From assembly GCA_943789295.1 (NCBI GenBank), contig CALSTO010000003.1, forward strand, positions 186,001-250,000: a stretch of 64,000 nt of DNA, given 5' to 3'. Each line of letters opens with the position of its first letter. The stretch's first letter is position 1. This document shows, piece by piece, positions 55,811 to 64,000 of the stretch. Origin of the DNA: MAG-121220-bin8 sp002700465 (GTDB taxonomy: Bacteria; Bacteroidota; Bacteroidia; Flavobacteriales; Flavobacteriaceae). A program made the translations under genes and the position numbers. The notes under the pieces were generated by a model that did not search any database, was not told the origin of the DNA, and saw nothing but the letters and a program-made list of their open reading frames with translations.

Positions 55811-57043
55811 ATGGAAAATTTATCTTTAATAGAATCGTTTTCAGAATTTAAGGACGAAAAATTTATAGACAGAGTAACATTAATGTCAATACTAGAAGAG
55901 GTTTTTAGAAACACTTTAAAAAGAAAATATGGTGATGACGATAACTTTGATATAATTATTAATCCTGACAAAGGAGATTTAGAAATTTGGAGGAATAGAA
56001 TTGTTGTTGAAGATGGAGCTGTTGAAGACGAAAATCAAGAAATTTCAATTTCTGAAGCTAGAAAAATTGAACCTGACTTTGAAGTAGGTGAAGATGTTTC
56101 TGAAGAAGTTAAATTGGTTGATTTAGGAAGAAGAACAGTTCTTTCACTAAGGCAAAATTTAGTATCTAGAGTTCATGAGCACGATAATGGAATTATATAT
56201 AAGCAATTTATTGATTTAATAGGTGAAATATATACAGCAGAAGTTCATCACATTAGACACAACGTTGTAATATTACTTGATGATGATGGCAATGAATTAA
56301 TTATGCCAAAAGATCGTCAAATTCCCTCAGATTTTTATAGAAAAGGAGATTCTGTAAGAGGGGTTATCGAGTCTGTAGAATTAAAAGGAAATAAACCCTC
56401 AATTATTTTCTCTAGAACTTCTCCAAAGTTTTTAGAAAAACTTTTTGAACAGGATATTCCAGAAGTATTTGATGGCTTAATTTCAGTTAAAAAAGTTGTT
56501 AGAATACCTGGAGAAAAAGCAAAAGTAGCTGTAGATTCATATGATGATAGAATTGATCCAGTTGGTGCTTGTGTTGGTATGAAAGGATCTAGGATTCATG
56601 GAATTGTAAGAGAACTTGGAAATGAAAATATTGATGTTATCAACTTTACAAATAATACTCAATTATTAATCACAAGAGCGTTAAGTCCTGCTAAAATTTC
56701 TTCCTTAAAAATTAACGAAGAGAAAAAAACTGTGGAAGCCTTTATGGACCCTGAGCAAGTTTCAAAAGCTATTGGTAGAGGTGGTCATAATATTAGATTG
56801 GCAGGTCAATTGACAGGATATGAAATTGATGTATACAGAGAAGGTGCTGAAGAAGATGTTGAATTAACTGAGTTCTCAGATGAAATTGAAGGCTGGGTTC
56901 TTGAAGAATTTAAAAAAGCTGGTCTTGACACTGCAAAAAGTGTGTTGGAACAGGATGTTGAAGATTTAATTAAAAGAACTGATTTAGAAGAGGAAACTAT
57001 CTTGTCAGTTAGAAATGTATTAAAAGCAGAATTTTCTGAATAA
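55811..57043 (+). CDS. nusA: transcription termination/antitermination factor NusA
   Basis: A 410-residue RNA-polymerase-binding factor. The N-terminal domain (about 1-125) starts with FIDRVTLMSILEEVFRNTLKRKYG. S1 (about 130-200), KH1 (VDSYDDRIDPVGACVGMKGSRIHGIVRELGNENIDV) and KH2 (KAIGRGGHNIRLAGQLTGYEIDV) follow. There is no long C-terminal repeat region of the E. coli type; the protein ends with a short acidic helical segment. It forms a rimP-nusA-infB operon. Confidence 0.97.
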   Translation: MENLSLIESFSEFKDEKFIDRVTLMSILEEVFRNTLKRKYGDDDNFDIIINPDKGDLEIWRNRIVVEDGAVEDENQEISISEARKIEPDFEVGEDVSEEVKLVDLGRRTVLSLRQNLVSRVHEHDNGIIYKQFIDLIGEIYTAEVHHIRHNVVILLDDDGNELIMPKDRQIPSDFYRKGDSVRGVIESVELKGNKPSIIFSRTSPKFLEKLFEQDIPEVFDGLISVKKVVRIPGEKAKVAVDSYDDRIDPVGACVGMKGSRIHGIVRELGNENIDVINFTNNTQLLITRALSPAKISSLKINEEKKTVEAFMDPEQVSKAIGRGGHNIRLAGQLTGYEIDVYREGAEEDVELTEFSDEIEGWVLEEFKKAGLDTAKSVLEQDVEDLIKRTDLEEETILSVRNVLKAEFSE

Positions 57044-57054
57044 TAAATTTATTT

Positions 57055-59652
57055 ATGGGTGAAATTAAATTAACAAGATTAAACAAGATTTTAAGAGAAT
57101 TTAATATTTCTCTTGACAGAGCAGTTGAGTTTCTTGCCTCAAACGGGCATGAAATTGATGCAAGACCTACTACTAAAATTTCACCTGATCAGTATACTTT
57201 GTTTTTGAATGAATTTAGTTCTGATAAATCTAGTAAAGTCGAATCCCATGATTTAAGTGAAGAAAAAAGAAAAGAAAAAGAAGAGTTAAGGGTTAAACTT
57301 GAAAAAGAATTAGAAGAAAAAGAAAAGAAAAGAAATTCATTTATTGAAAGAGCTGAAATCAAAAAGCCTGTTCATTTAGGTAAAATCGATTTAGAAAAGT
57401 TCAATAAACCAAAGTCAAAGTCAAAAGAAGAGCCCATTGTTGAGAAAAAAATTGAAAAACCAGTTGAAAAGACTGAAAAAAATAATGAGGAAACAAATAC
57501 CGATAATGATAAAACAGACTCTAGTATAAAGACGAATTATACAAAATTAAGTGGTTTAAAAACAGTTGGAGACAAAATTGACTTAGGTAAGTTCGAAAAA
57601 CCTAAACCAACAACAACGCCAAAAAACAGTCCTGCATCAAAAAGAAAGAGAATTAGAATTTCAAAAGATCCAGTCAAACCATCTGTTCAAAATAATAAAA
57701 GAAATTTTAATAAATCAGGTGGAAGATCTAAGCCTGTTCCAAATGAGCCATCTGAAGTTGATGTTCAAAAGCAAATAAAAGAAACTTTAGAAAAATTACA
57801 AGGCAGGTCTTCATCCAAAGGTGCTAAGTATAGAAAAGAGAAAAGAGATTCTCATAAACTCAAATCTGATGAGGATTTAGCTCAGAATGAAGCTGAAAAG
57901 AAAACAATTAAAGTTACTGAATTTATTACAGTTGGAGAAGTTGCTACAATGATGGAAATAACATCAACAGAGATTATTTCCACATGTATGTCTTTAGGTA
58001 TTATGGTAACTATGAATCAAAGACTTGATGCGGAAACCTTAACTATTGTAGCTGACGAATTTGGTTATGAAGTTGAGTTTGTAACTGCTGACATTGAAGA
58101 CTCTATTAAAGAAGTCGAAGACAGCCCTGAAGATTTACTTCCCAGAGCACCAATTGTTACTGTAATGGGGCATGTAGATCATGGGAAAACTTCCCTTTTA
58201 GATTATATTAGAGAGGAAAATGTCATTGCTGGTGAATCTGGTGGAATTACTCAGCACATTGGAGCTTATAATGTTGTTTTAAAAAATGGTCAAAACATCA
58301 CTTTTTTAGATACACCTGGTCACGAAGCTTTTACTGCTATGCGTGCACGTGGAACTCAAATCACTGATTTAGTAATTATAGTAATAGCTGCTGATGATGA
58401 TGTAATGCCTCAAACTAAGGAAGCAATAAGCCATGCACAGGCTGCTGGTGTACCTATTATTTTTGCAATAAATAAAATAGATAGACCAAATTCAAATCCT
58501 GATAAAATTAAAGAAAAGCTTTCTGGTATGAATTTGCTTGTTGAAGAATGGGGAGGTAAAATTCAATCTCATGATGTGTCTGCACTAAAGGGAACGGGAG
58601 TTGATGAATTACTTGAAAAAGTTTTGCTTGAAGCAGAATTTTTAGAACTCAAAGCAAATCCAAATAAAGCTGCAGTTGGTTCAGTAGTTGAAGCATACTT
58701 AGATAAAGGAAAAGGATATATTTCAACAATTTTAGTTCAGTCTGGAACTCTAAAAATTGGAGACTATTTATTAGCTGGTCAAAATTCTGGAAAAGTTAAA
58801 GCAATGCAGGACGAAAGAGGAAATGCAATAATTGAGGCTGGTCCTTCTACCCCTGTATCAATATTGGGTCTTGATGGAGCTCCACAAGCAGGAGATAAAT
58901 TTAATGTTTTTGAAGATGAGAAAGAGGCAAAACAAATTGCAGTAAAAAGAACGCAGTTAGTTAGAGAGCAGTCAGTTAGAACACAAAAGCATATTACTCT
59001 TGATGAAATTGGAAGAAGAATTGCTGTTGGTGAATTTAAAGAGTTGAATATTATTTTAAAAGGTGATGTTGACGGATCCGTTGAAGCACTAACAGATTCC
59101 TTTCAAAAATTATCAACTGATGAAATTCTTATAAATATAATTCATAAAGCTGTAGGTGCAATTACAGAATCGGATGTGTTATTAGCCTCTGCTTCAGATG
59201 CTATAATTATTGGATTTAACGTTCGACCCACTGGAAATGCTAGACAAATTGCAGATAAAGAAGAAATCGATATTAGAAATTACTCAATTATTTATGATGC
59301 AATAAATGATCTTAAGGATGCTATGGAAGGTATGTTAGCTCCAAAATTCAAAGAGGAAATTTCTGGTAATGCAGAGATTAGAGAAACTTTTAAAATTTCT
59401 AAAGTAGGAACTATTGCAGGTTGTATGGTGACTAGTGGAAAGATTTTTAGAAACTCAAGTATAAGGATTATTAGAGATGGAGTTGTGATTAACTCTGGTG
59501 TTCTGTCTTCATTGAAAAGATTTAAAGATGATGCTAAAGAAGTTGCCAAGGGCTATGACTGTGGGTTACAAGTCAAAAACTATAATGACATTAGAATTGG
59601 AGACATCATTGAGGCATATTCACAAGTCGAAATAAAGAAGAAATTGAAGTAA
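57055..59652 (+). CDS. infB: translation initiation factor IF-2
   Basis: A GTPase that loads initiator tRNA (865 residues). The N-terminal half is a long charged linker rich in Lys and Glu (about residues 60-290) after a small IF2_N domain. The G domain starts near residue 363 with VTVMGHVDHGKTSLLDYI (G1), GGITQHIGAY (G2), FLDTPGHEAFTAMRARG (G3) and INKIDRP (G4). The domain II-IV segments (VVEAYLDKGKGYISTILVQSGTL; ILKGDVDGSVEAL; IAGCMVTSGKIFRNSSIR) are complete. Its stop codon abuts the convergent SPOR gene. Confidence 0.97.
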   Translation: MGEIKLTRLNKILREFNISLDRAVEFLASNGHEIDARPTTKISPDQYTLFLNEFSSDKSSKVESHDLSEEKRKEKEELRVKLEKELEEKEKKRNSFIERAEIKKPVHLGKIDLEKFNKPKSKSKEEPIVEKKIEKPVEKTEKNNEETNTDNDKTDSSIKTNYTKLSGLKTVGDKIDLGKFEKPKPTTTPKNSPASKRKRIRISKDPVKPSVQNNKRNFNKSGGRSKPVPNEPSEVDVQKQIKETLEKLQGRSSSKGAKYRKEKRDSHKLKSDEDLAQNEAEKKTIKVTEFITVGEVATMMEITSTEIISTCMSLGIMVTMNQRLDAETLTIVADEFGYEVEFVTADIEDSIKEVEDSPEDLLPRAPIVTVMGHVDHGKTSLLDYIREENVIAGESGGITQHIGAYNVVLKNGQNITFLDTPGHEAFTAMRARGTQITDLVIIVIAADDDVMPQTKEAISHAQAAGVPIIFAINKIDRPNSNPDKIKEKLSGMNLLVEEWGGKIQSHDVSALKGTGVDELLEKVLLEAEFLELKANPNKAAVGSVVEAYLDKGKGYISTILVQSGTLKIGDYLLAGQNSGKVKAMQDERGNAIIEAGPSTPVSILGLDGAPQAGDKFNVFEDEKEAKQIAVKRTQLVREQSVRTQKHITLDEIGRRIAVGEFKELNIILKGDVDGSVEALTDSFQKLSTDEILINIIHKAVGAITESDVLLASASDAIIIGFNVRPTGNARQIADKEEIDIRNYSIIYDAINDLKDAMEGMLAPKFKEEISGNAEIRETFKISKVGTIAGCMVTSGKIFRNSSIRIIRDGVVINSGVLSSLKRFKDDAKEVAKGYDCGLQVKNYNDIRIGDIIEAYSQVEIKKKLK

Positions 59653-60024
59653 TTATTTAGGTTGTAAAATAAATGCTGAAGAAAATTCTTTCTTAATATT
59701 TTTTAGCTCTTTAATTGCTAAAATTCTAGAAACATATTTCCCTAATCTTATTTTGTAATAAGGTGTCTCAAAGCTGTAGAATATTTCATCGTATTTATCA
59801 TCAGCTTTTAATTCGTCCATTAAAATCTTATAATCTGTATAATTTCCGCTAAAAATTTGAATTGTAAATTGACCTGAAGTGAAAGCTTCTTGATTAACAA
59901 TTTTTTTTAACTCTATAACTTTTAAAAGTTTAGGATCTTGGTTTATTGTAATAGAATCGTTTTGAGAAAATGATTTAGAACAAATTGTTATAAATAATAG
60001 TAGCGAAATAATGGATTTAAACAT
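59653..60024 (-). CDS. exported SPOR-domain protein
   Basis: A 123-residue protein with a signal peptide (about residues 1-20, ending SFSQ) and a C-terminal SPOR domain (about 50-120) containing FTIQIFSGNYTDYKILMDELK and YYKIRLGKYVSRILAIKELKNIKKEF. SPOR domains bind denuded peptidoglycan at division sites; this one is probably periplasmic. It converges with infB with no gap and is divergent from actA. Confidence 0.88.
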   Translation of the reverse strand: MFKSIISLLLFITICSKSFSQNDSITINQDPKLLKVIELKKIVNQEAFTSGQFTIQIFSGNYTDYKILMDELKADDKYDEIFYSFETPYYKIRLGKYVSRILAIKELKNIKKEFSSAFILQPK

Positions 60025-60151
60025 CTTTACAAATATAGTTTTTTGTCAAATAAATTTTCAAGAATATTCTATTTTTTTAAACACTTTATTTAGAATGAAT
60101 ATAAATTAAAAATTACATTTAAGTTAGGTTTTTATTATCATTCTTGTGTTG

Positions 60152-60159
60152 TATTTTTG
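60152..60159 (+). promoter_or_regulatory. -7 element of the alternative complex III operon
   Basis: TATTTTTG matches the Bacteroidota -7 consensus and lies 25 bases upstream of the actA TTG, in the divergent gap with the SPOR gene. No clear -33 TTTG is seen at the expected distance. Confidence 0.45.
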
Positions 60160-60184
60160 CCGTCTAATTTGATACAATTTTTAA

Positions 60185-61495
60185 TTGTCAGTCGTAGTAA
60201 AAACAACTTTATTGAAGGCTATTTTGAAACTAATTAAACAAGTATCAGTTTCCAAGGTCCTTACTGCACTTTTTCTTTTTTCTTTTTCTTTAAATATTTC
60301 TGCTCAAGAAATTGATATTTCCAAAGGAAAATCTCTTTTTAATGCTAATTGTGCTTCATGTCACAAATTAAATAAGAAATTAATAGGTCCTGCCTTGAGA
60401 GGGGTTTCAGCTAAATATGATAAAGAATGGCTTTATTCATGGATTAAAAATAGTGCGGCATTAATAAAATCTGGCGATGATCAAGCTGTAGCTATATATG
60501 AAGAATATAATAAAGTTGCAATGAATGCTTTTCCTCAGCTATCCAATGAGGATATTGATAATATCTTAGCATACAGTGATTATGTTCCCGAGCCGGTTGT
60601 TAATGCAGATAATGCTGTAGTTACAACAAGTTCAAATAACGATTCTACATTAACAAATGATATTGTTCTTGTTTTACTAACTATCGTTTTATTAGTTCTA
60701 ATAACAATGTTATTTTTAGTTACAAAAACTTTAAGAAATATTGCAGAGAAAAACGGTATTAATATTGAAAAAGAAGAAGGTTCAAAGTTTTCTATATGGC
60801 AATCATTTATTAAAAATCAATTTTTAATATTTGTTTCTGTCATTTTACTTTTACTTTCTAGTGCATATTTCGCTTATGGATATATGATGCAAATTGGAGT
60901 TGATCAGGGTTACATGCCTGTTCAACCTATACATTATTCTCATAAAATTCATGCTGGTGTAAATCAAATAGAATGTCAATACTGTCATTCATCAGCTAGA
61001 ATCTCTAAACATTCAGGAATTCCTTCACTAAATGTTTGTATGAATTGTCATGAAAATATTGCTGATTACAACGGAGAAGAAGATCTTGAAAAAGGATACA
61101 CAAAAGATTTCTATACTAACGAAATTAAAAAACTTTACAAAGCAGTTGGTTGGGATGAAGAAACTCAATCATACACAGGAGATACCGAACCTGTTAAATG
61201 GGTAAGAATACATAATTTACCTGATTTTGTTTATTTCAATCATTCTCAACACGTTTCTGTTGCCGGAATTGATTGCCAAAAATGTCATGGTCCAGTAGAG
61301 GAAATGGAAATATTGTATCAATATTCTCCTCTAACTATGGGATGGTGTATTGATTGTCATCGTGAGTCAAATATTAAGGTTAAAGACAATGAGTATTACA
61401 CAAAAATACATGAAGAATTGTCAAAAAAATATGGTGTAGAAGAGTTGTCTATCGCTCAAATGGGTGGTTTAGAATGTGGTAAATGTCATTATTAA
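60185..61495 (+). CDS. actA: alternative complex III multiheme cytochrome c subunit ActA
   Basis: A 436-residue cytochrome of ACIII, the quinol oxidising complex that replaces cytochrome bc1 in many Bacteroidota. A signal region (hydrophobic about residues 25-40) precedes a mono-heme c domain (CASCH, residues 56-60). Two TM helices (about 158-185 and 215-240) lead to a pentaheme domain with CQYCH, CMNCH, CQKCH, CIDCH and CGKCH. Six heme motifs in total. The fusion of a mono-heme domain to the pentaheme ActA is visible. The start is TTG; in-frame TTG codons at residues 10 and 14 are alternatives. Confidence 0.92.
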   Translation: MSVVVKTTLLKAILKLIKQVSVSKVLTALFLFSFSLNISAQEIDISKGKSLFNANCASCHKLNKKLIGPALRGVSAKYDKEWLYSWIKNSAALIKSGDDQAVAIYEEYNKVAMNAFPQLSNEDIDNILAYSDYVPEPVVNADNAVVTTSSNNDSTLTNDIVLVLLTIVLLVLITMLFLVTKTLRNIAEKNGINIEKEEGSKFSIWQSFIKNQFLIFVSVILLLLSSAYFAYGYMMQIGVDQGYMPVQPIHYSHKIHAGVNQIECQYCHSSARISKHSGIPSLNVCMNCHENIADYNGEEDLEKGYTKDFYTNEIKKLYKAVGWDEETQSYTGDTEPVKWVRIHNLPDFVYFNHSQHVSVAGIDCQKCHGPVEEMEILYQYSPLTMGWCIDCHRESNIKVKDNEYYTKIHEELSKKYGVEELSIAQMGGLECGKCHY

Positions 61496-61512
61496 AAAAG
61501 TAATATTAAGAA

Positions 61513-64000
61513 ATGGGAAACCATAAAAAATATTGGAAAAGTGAATTAGAATTATCGTCTGATAGTAACTTAGTAGACAAGCTGGAACAAAATGAGTTTG
61601 TTGAAGAGTTACCTATAGGTAGTTTATTACAAGACGAAAATAGTTTAGAAAATTCTAATGCTAGTAGAAGAGACTTTTTAAAATATTTAGGATTTAGTAC
61701 AGCTGCCGCTACTATAGCTAGTTGTGAAGGTCCAGTTAACAGATCTATACCTTATGTAGTACAACCAGAGCAAATAGTTCCGGGTATTTCTAATTTCTAT
61801 GCTTCATCAATTTCTGATGGATTTGATTTTGCAAATGTACTTGTAAAAACAAGAGAAGGAAGACCAATTAAAATTGAAATTAATAATCAATCAAAAGATA
61901 ATTCTCCAAATGCTAGGGTTCAGGCTTCAGTTCTTTCAATGTATGATAGTTCAAGAATTCAAGGCCCAACAATGGACGGCCAGGATATCTCTTGGGATCA
62001 GTTTAATTTAAATGTAAAAGCTCAACTTGATGCAATGAAAGCATCAAACAAAAAAGTTGTTTTGTTGTCACAAACTTTTGCAAGTCCTACAACTGAATCA
62101 ATAATTAATAATTTTTTAAAAAAATACTCTAATATTGATCATGTTATTTACGATTCTATTTCAAATTCAAAAGCATTAGACGCTTTTGAAATCAGCTATG
62201 GAGTTAGAGCATTACCTACTTACAATTTTGAAAATGCAAATGTGATTGTTTCTTTTTCTGCTGATTTTCTTGGAGATTGGCAAGGTGGAGGATTTTCTAA
62301 AGGTTATGCTAAAACCAGAGTTCCTAAAAACGGAAAGATGTCTAAGCATTATCAAATTGAGGCTAATATGTCCCTCTCTGGTGCAAATGCTGACACTAGA
62401 ATTCCTTTAAAACCTTCTTTACAAAAAAAGGCTTTACTTAGAATTTATGACCTTATTTCTGGAAAAAATAGTGGCGTCACTTTAGACGATAAACTTGATA
62501 CAAAATTAAAATCAATTTCAGATAGCTTATTAAACTCTAACGGGAATGGTATTTTTATTTCTGGAATTGATGATATCGGAGCACAACTTATTTCACTCAA
62601 AATTAATGAGTTAATAAAGAGTAAGGTTATTAATGTTCAAAAGCTTAATTATACCAGTCAAGGCAATGACCAAAAGGTATCTAATCTTGTTGAAGATGTT
62701 TTAAGTAAAAAAGTTAATGGATTGATTATGGTTGGAGTAAATCCATCATATACTCTTCCAAATAGTGAACAATTTAACGAAGCATTAAAGTCTATCGATT
62801 TGTCGGTTTCGTTTTCAATGAATAATACAGAAACTGCTAAACTTTCAAAATGGGTTGCTGCAACTCCTCATTATTTAGAATCTTGGGGTGATGTTGAGAT
62901 GAAATCCGGCAACTATAGTTTGGTACAACCTACTATCAAACCTCTTTTTGACACTTTACAGTTTCAAGATGTTTTATTAAACTGGCTTGAATCTCCAAAT
63001 TCATTTTATGATGAATTAAAAAATAATTGGAATGCAACTATTCTTAAAGGTTCATCTTGGAATCAAGCTTTACATGATGGAGTTTTTTACAATACTTCTA
63101 ATTCAAACAAAATTAGTTCTCCTTATACTTTTCCAAATATTAATGAGTATACAGATGGTTTAAAATCCTCAGAATCCGATGATTTTGAATTGACACTTTA
63201 CTCAAAAACATCAATGGGTAATGGATTACAGGCTAATAATCCTTGGCTACAAGAAATGCCTGATCCGATAACAAGGGTATCTTGGGATAATTATCTCACC
63301 GTGTCTAAATCAGACGCAAAAAGTTTAGGATTAAAAAATATTAATGATTCTAACGGAGCATTGAACAGTAACTTTGCTAATGTTTTAATTAATGGCAAAT
63401 CATTAAAAATTCCGGTTGTTATCCAACCAGGTCAAGCTAAAGGATCTGTAGGTCTATCTGTGGGTTATGGTAGAACGAGCGGAGTTAAAAACGAATTGCA
63501 AACCGGAGTTAATGCGTACAACTTTTACAACGATTTTGTAAATGTTCAAAATGCCTCTATTGAACCTGTAAATGAAATACATGAGTTTGCTTGTGTTCAG
63601 CTTCACAATACTTTAATGGGACGTGGAGATATTATTAAAGAAACAACTCTTGAAATTTTTAATACAAAAAAATCTTCTGAGTGGAATTATATGACTCAGG
63701 TTTCTTTAAACCATATTGAAACTCCCGTGACTTCTCCAGATGTTGATATTTGGGATGAATTTGATAGATCTGTTGGTCACCACTTTAATTTATCAATTGA
63801 TTTAAATGGGTGTACTGGATGTGGTGCATGTGTTATTTCATGTCATGCTGAGAATAATGTACCAGTTGTTGGTAAAAGAGAAGTAAGAAAATCAAGAGAC
63901 ATGCACTGGTTGAGAATAGATAGATACTATTCTTCTGCTGAAACATTCTCTGGTGATAATACTACAAAAGACAATATTAATGGTTTAAGTGATTCTTTAT
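61513..64000 (+). CDS. actB: alternative complex III molybdopterin/iron-sulfur subunit ActB (partial, runs off the window)
   Basis: The reading frame is open from ATG 61513 to the end of the window, 829 codons with no stop. The start MGNHKKYWKSELELSSD is typical of ActB. A twin-arginine-like signal SRRDFLKYLGFSTAAAT (Arg 52-53) is followed by ASC, which may also be lipidated. The molybdopterin-oxidoreductase-like domain extends over about residues 75-640. Ferredoxin-type cysteines begin at about residue 767 with CTGCGACVISCHAENN, the first [4Fe-4S] motif of the ferredoxin-like domain. The remaining clusters and the C-terminus lie outside. It is 17 bases from actA, in an act operon. Confidence 0.92.
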   Translation, partial: MGNHKKYWKSELELSSDSNLVDKLEQNEFVEELPIGSLLQDENSLENSNASRRDFLKYLGFSTAAATIASCEGPVNRSIPYVVQPEQIVPGISNFYASSISDGFDFANVLVKTREGRPIKIEINNQSKDNSPNARVQASVLSMYDSSRIQGPTMDGQDISWDQFNLNVKAQLDAMKASNKKVVLLSQTFASPTTESIINNFLKKYSNIDHVIYDSISNSKALDAFEISYGVRALPTYNFENANVIVSFSADFLGDWQGGGFSKGYAKTRVPKNGKMSKHYQIEANMSLSGANADTRIPLKPSLQKKALLRIYDLISGKNSGVTLDDKLDTKLKSISDSLLNSNGNGIFISGIDDIGAQLISLKINELIKSKVINVQKLNYTSQGNDQKVSNLVEDVLSKKVNGLIMVGVNPSYTLPNSEQFNEALKSIDLSVSFSMNNTETAKLSKWVAATPHYLESWGDVEMKSGNYSLVQPTIKPLFDTLQFQDVLLNWLESPNSFYDELKNNWNATILKGSSWNQALHDGVFYNTSNSNKISSPYTFPNINEYTDGLKSSESDDFELTLYSKTSMGNGLQANNPWLQEMPDPITRVSWDNYLTVSKSDAKSLGLKNINDSNGALNSNFANVLINGKSLKIPVVIQPGQAKGSVGLSVGYGRTSGVKNELQTGVNAYNFYNDFVNVQNASIEPVNEIHEFACVQLHNTLMGRGDIIKETTLEIFNTKKSSEWNYMTQVSLNHIETPVTSPDVDIWDEFDRSVGHHFNLSIDLNGCTGCGACVISCHAENNVPVVGKREVRKSRDMHWLRIDRYYSSAETFSGDNTTKDNINGLSDSL

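Overview
The window is a stretch of chromosomal core genome from an AT-rich, tightly packed member of the Bacteroidota, most likely a marine-type flavobacterium (Flavobacteriales). Reasons: the gene set and order (rplM-rpsI-rpsB-tsf-pyrH-frr; rimP-nusA-infB followed by an alternative complex III operon; a panC/panD pair beside a short GT5-domain gene; sdhC-A-B of the two-subunit-plus-membrane type); lipoproteins of Bacteroidota-specific families (DUF4270); and promoters with the Bacteroidota -33 TTTG / -7 TAnnTTTG signature. The lineage below order level is inference. No insertion sequence, prophage, CRISPR array, toxin-antitoxin or defence island was seen, and no gene-free gap exceeds about 300 bases.

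Layout. 1-8.7 kb (minus): a tetR-tolC-adaptor-RND efflux operon, followed by aspS and a small membrane protein. 8.8-16.1 kb: a polyprenyl synthase, then a metal-uptake block: a DtxR/MntR-type regulator preceded by a clear inverted-repeat operator, a ZIP transporter and a TonB-dependent receptor, converging on feoA-feoB plus a 39-residue Cys-rich FeoB-associated peptide that is easily missed. 16.1-27.1 kb: SCO1-like copper chaperone, aminopeptidase P, a sortilin/BNR-repeat exported protein, succinate dehydrogenase (sdhCAB), an SMP-30-like protein and an Ig-like lipoprotein. 27.2-36.8 kb: glyS, exonuclease III, aldo/keto reductase, radA, a YbhN-like membrane protein, panD, panC, a half-length glycogen-synthase-like protein and a DUF4270 lipoprotein with a Ca-binding-type repeat. 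36.8-49.9 kb (minus): glycosyltransferase, rpoN, asnS, an MMPL/RND exporter, frr, pyrH, tsf, rpsB, rpsI, rplM and polA. 49.9-60 kb: metallophosphoesterase, a cysteine-less thioredoxin-like protein, a large DUF2723 membrane glycosyltransferase-like protein, tRNA-Gln(TTG), rimP-nusA-infB and a SPOR-domain protein. 60.2 kb to the end: actA and the first part of actB of alternative complex III; actB runs off the window.

How it fits together: translation and RNA metabolism, aerobic respiration (SDH, ACIII, SCO1), divalent-metal acquisition and envelope export dominate. I did not find a convincing wholly new system. The points most worth a second look are the perfect GC-rich hairpin lying across the apparent rimP start (possible attenuator), the metal-regulated uptake block with its operator and a CGVC-bearing receptor plug, a DNA polymerase I whose proofreading site looks lost, promoters placed so that transcripts would be leaderless, and frequent TTG starts with overlapping convergent gene ends.
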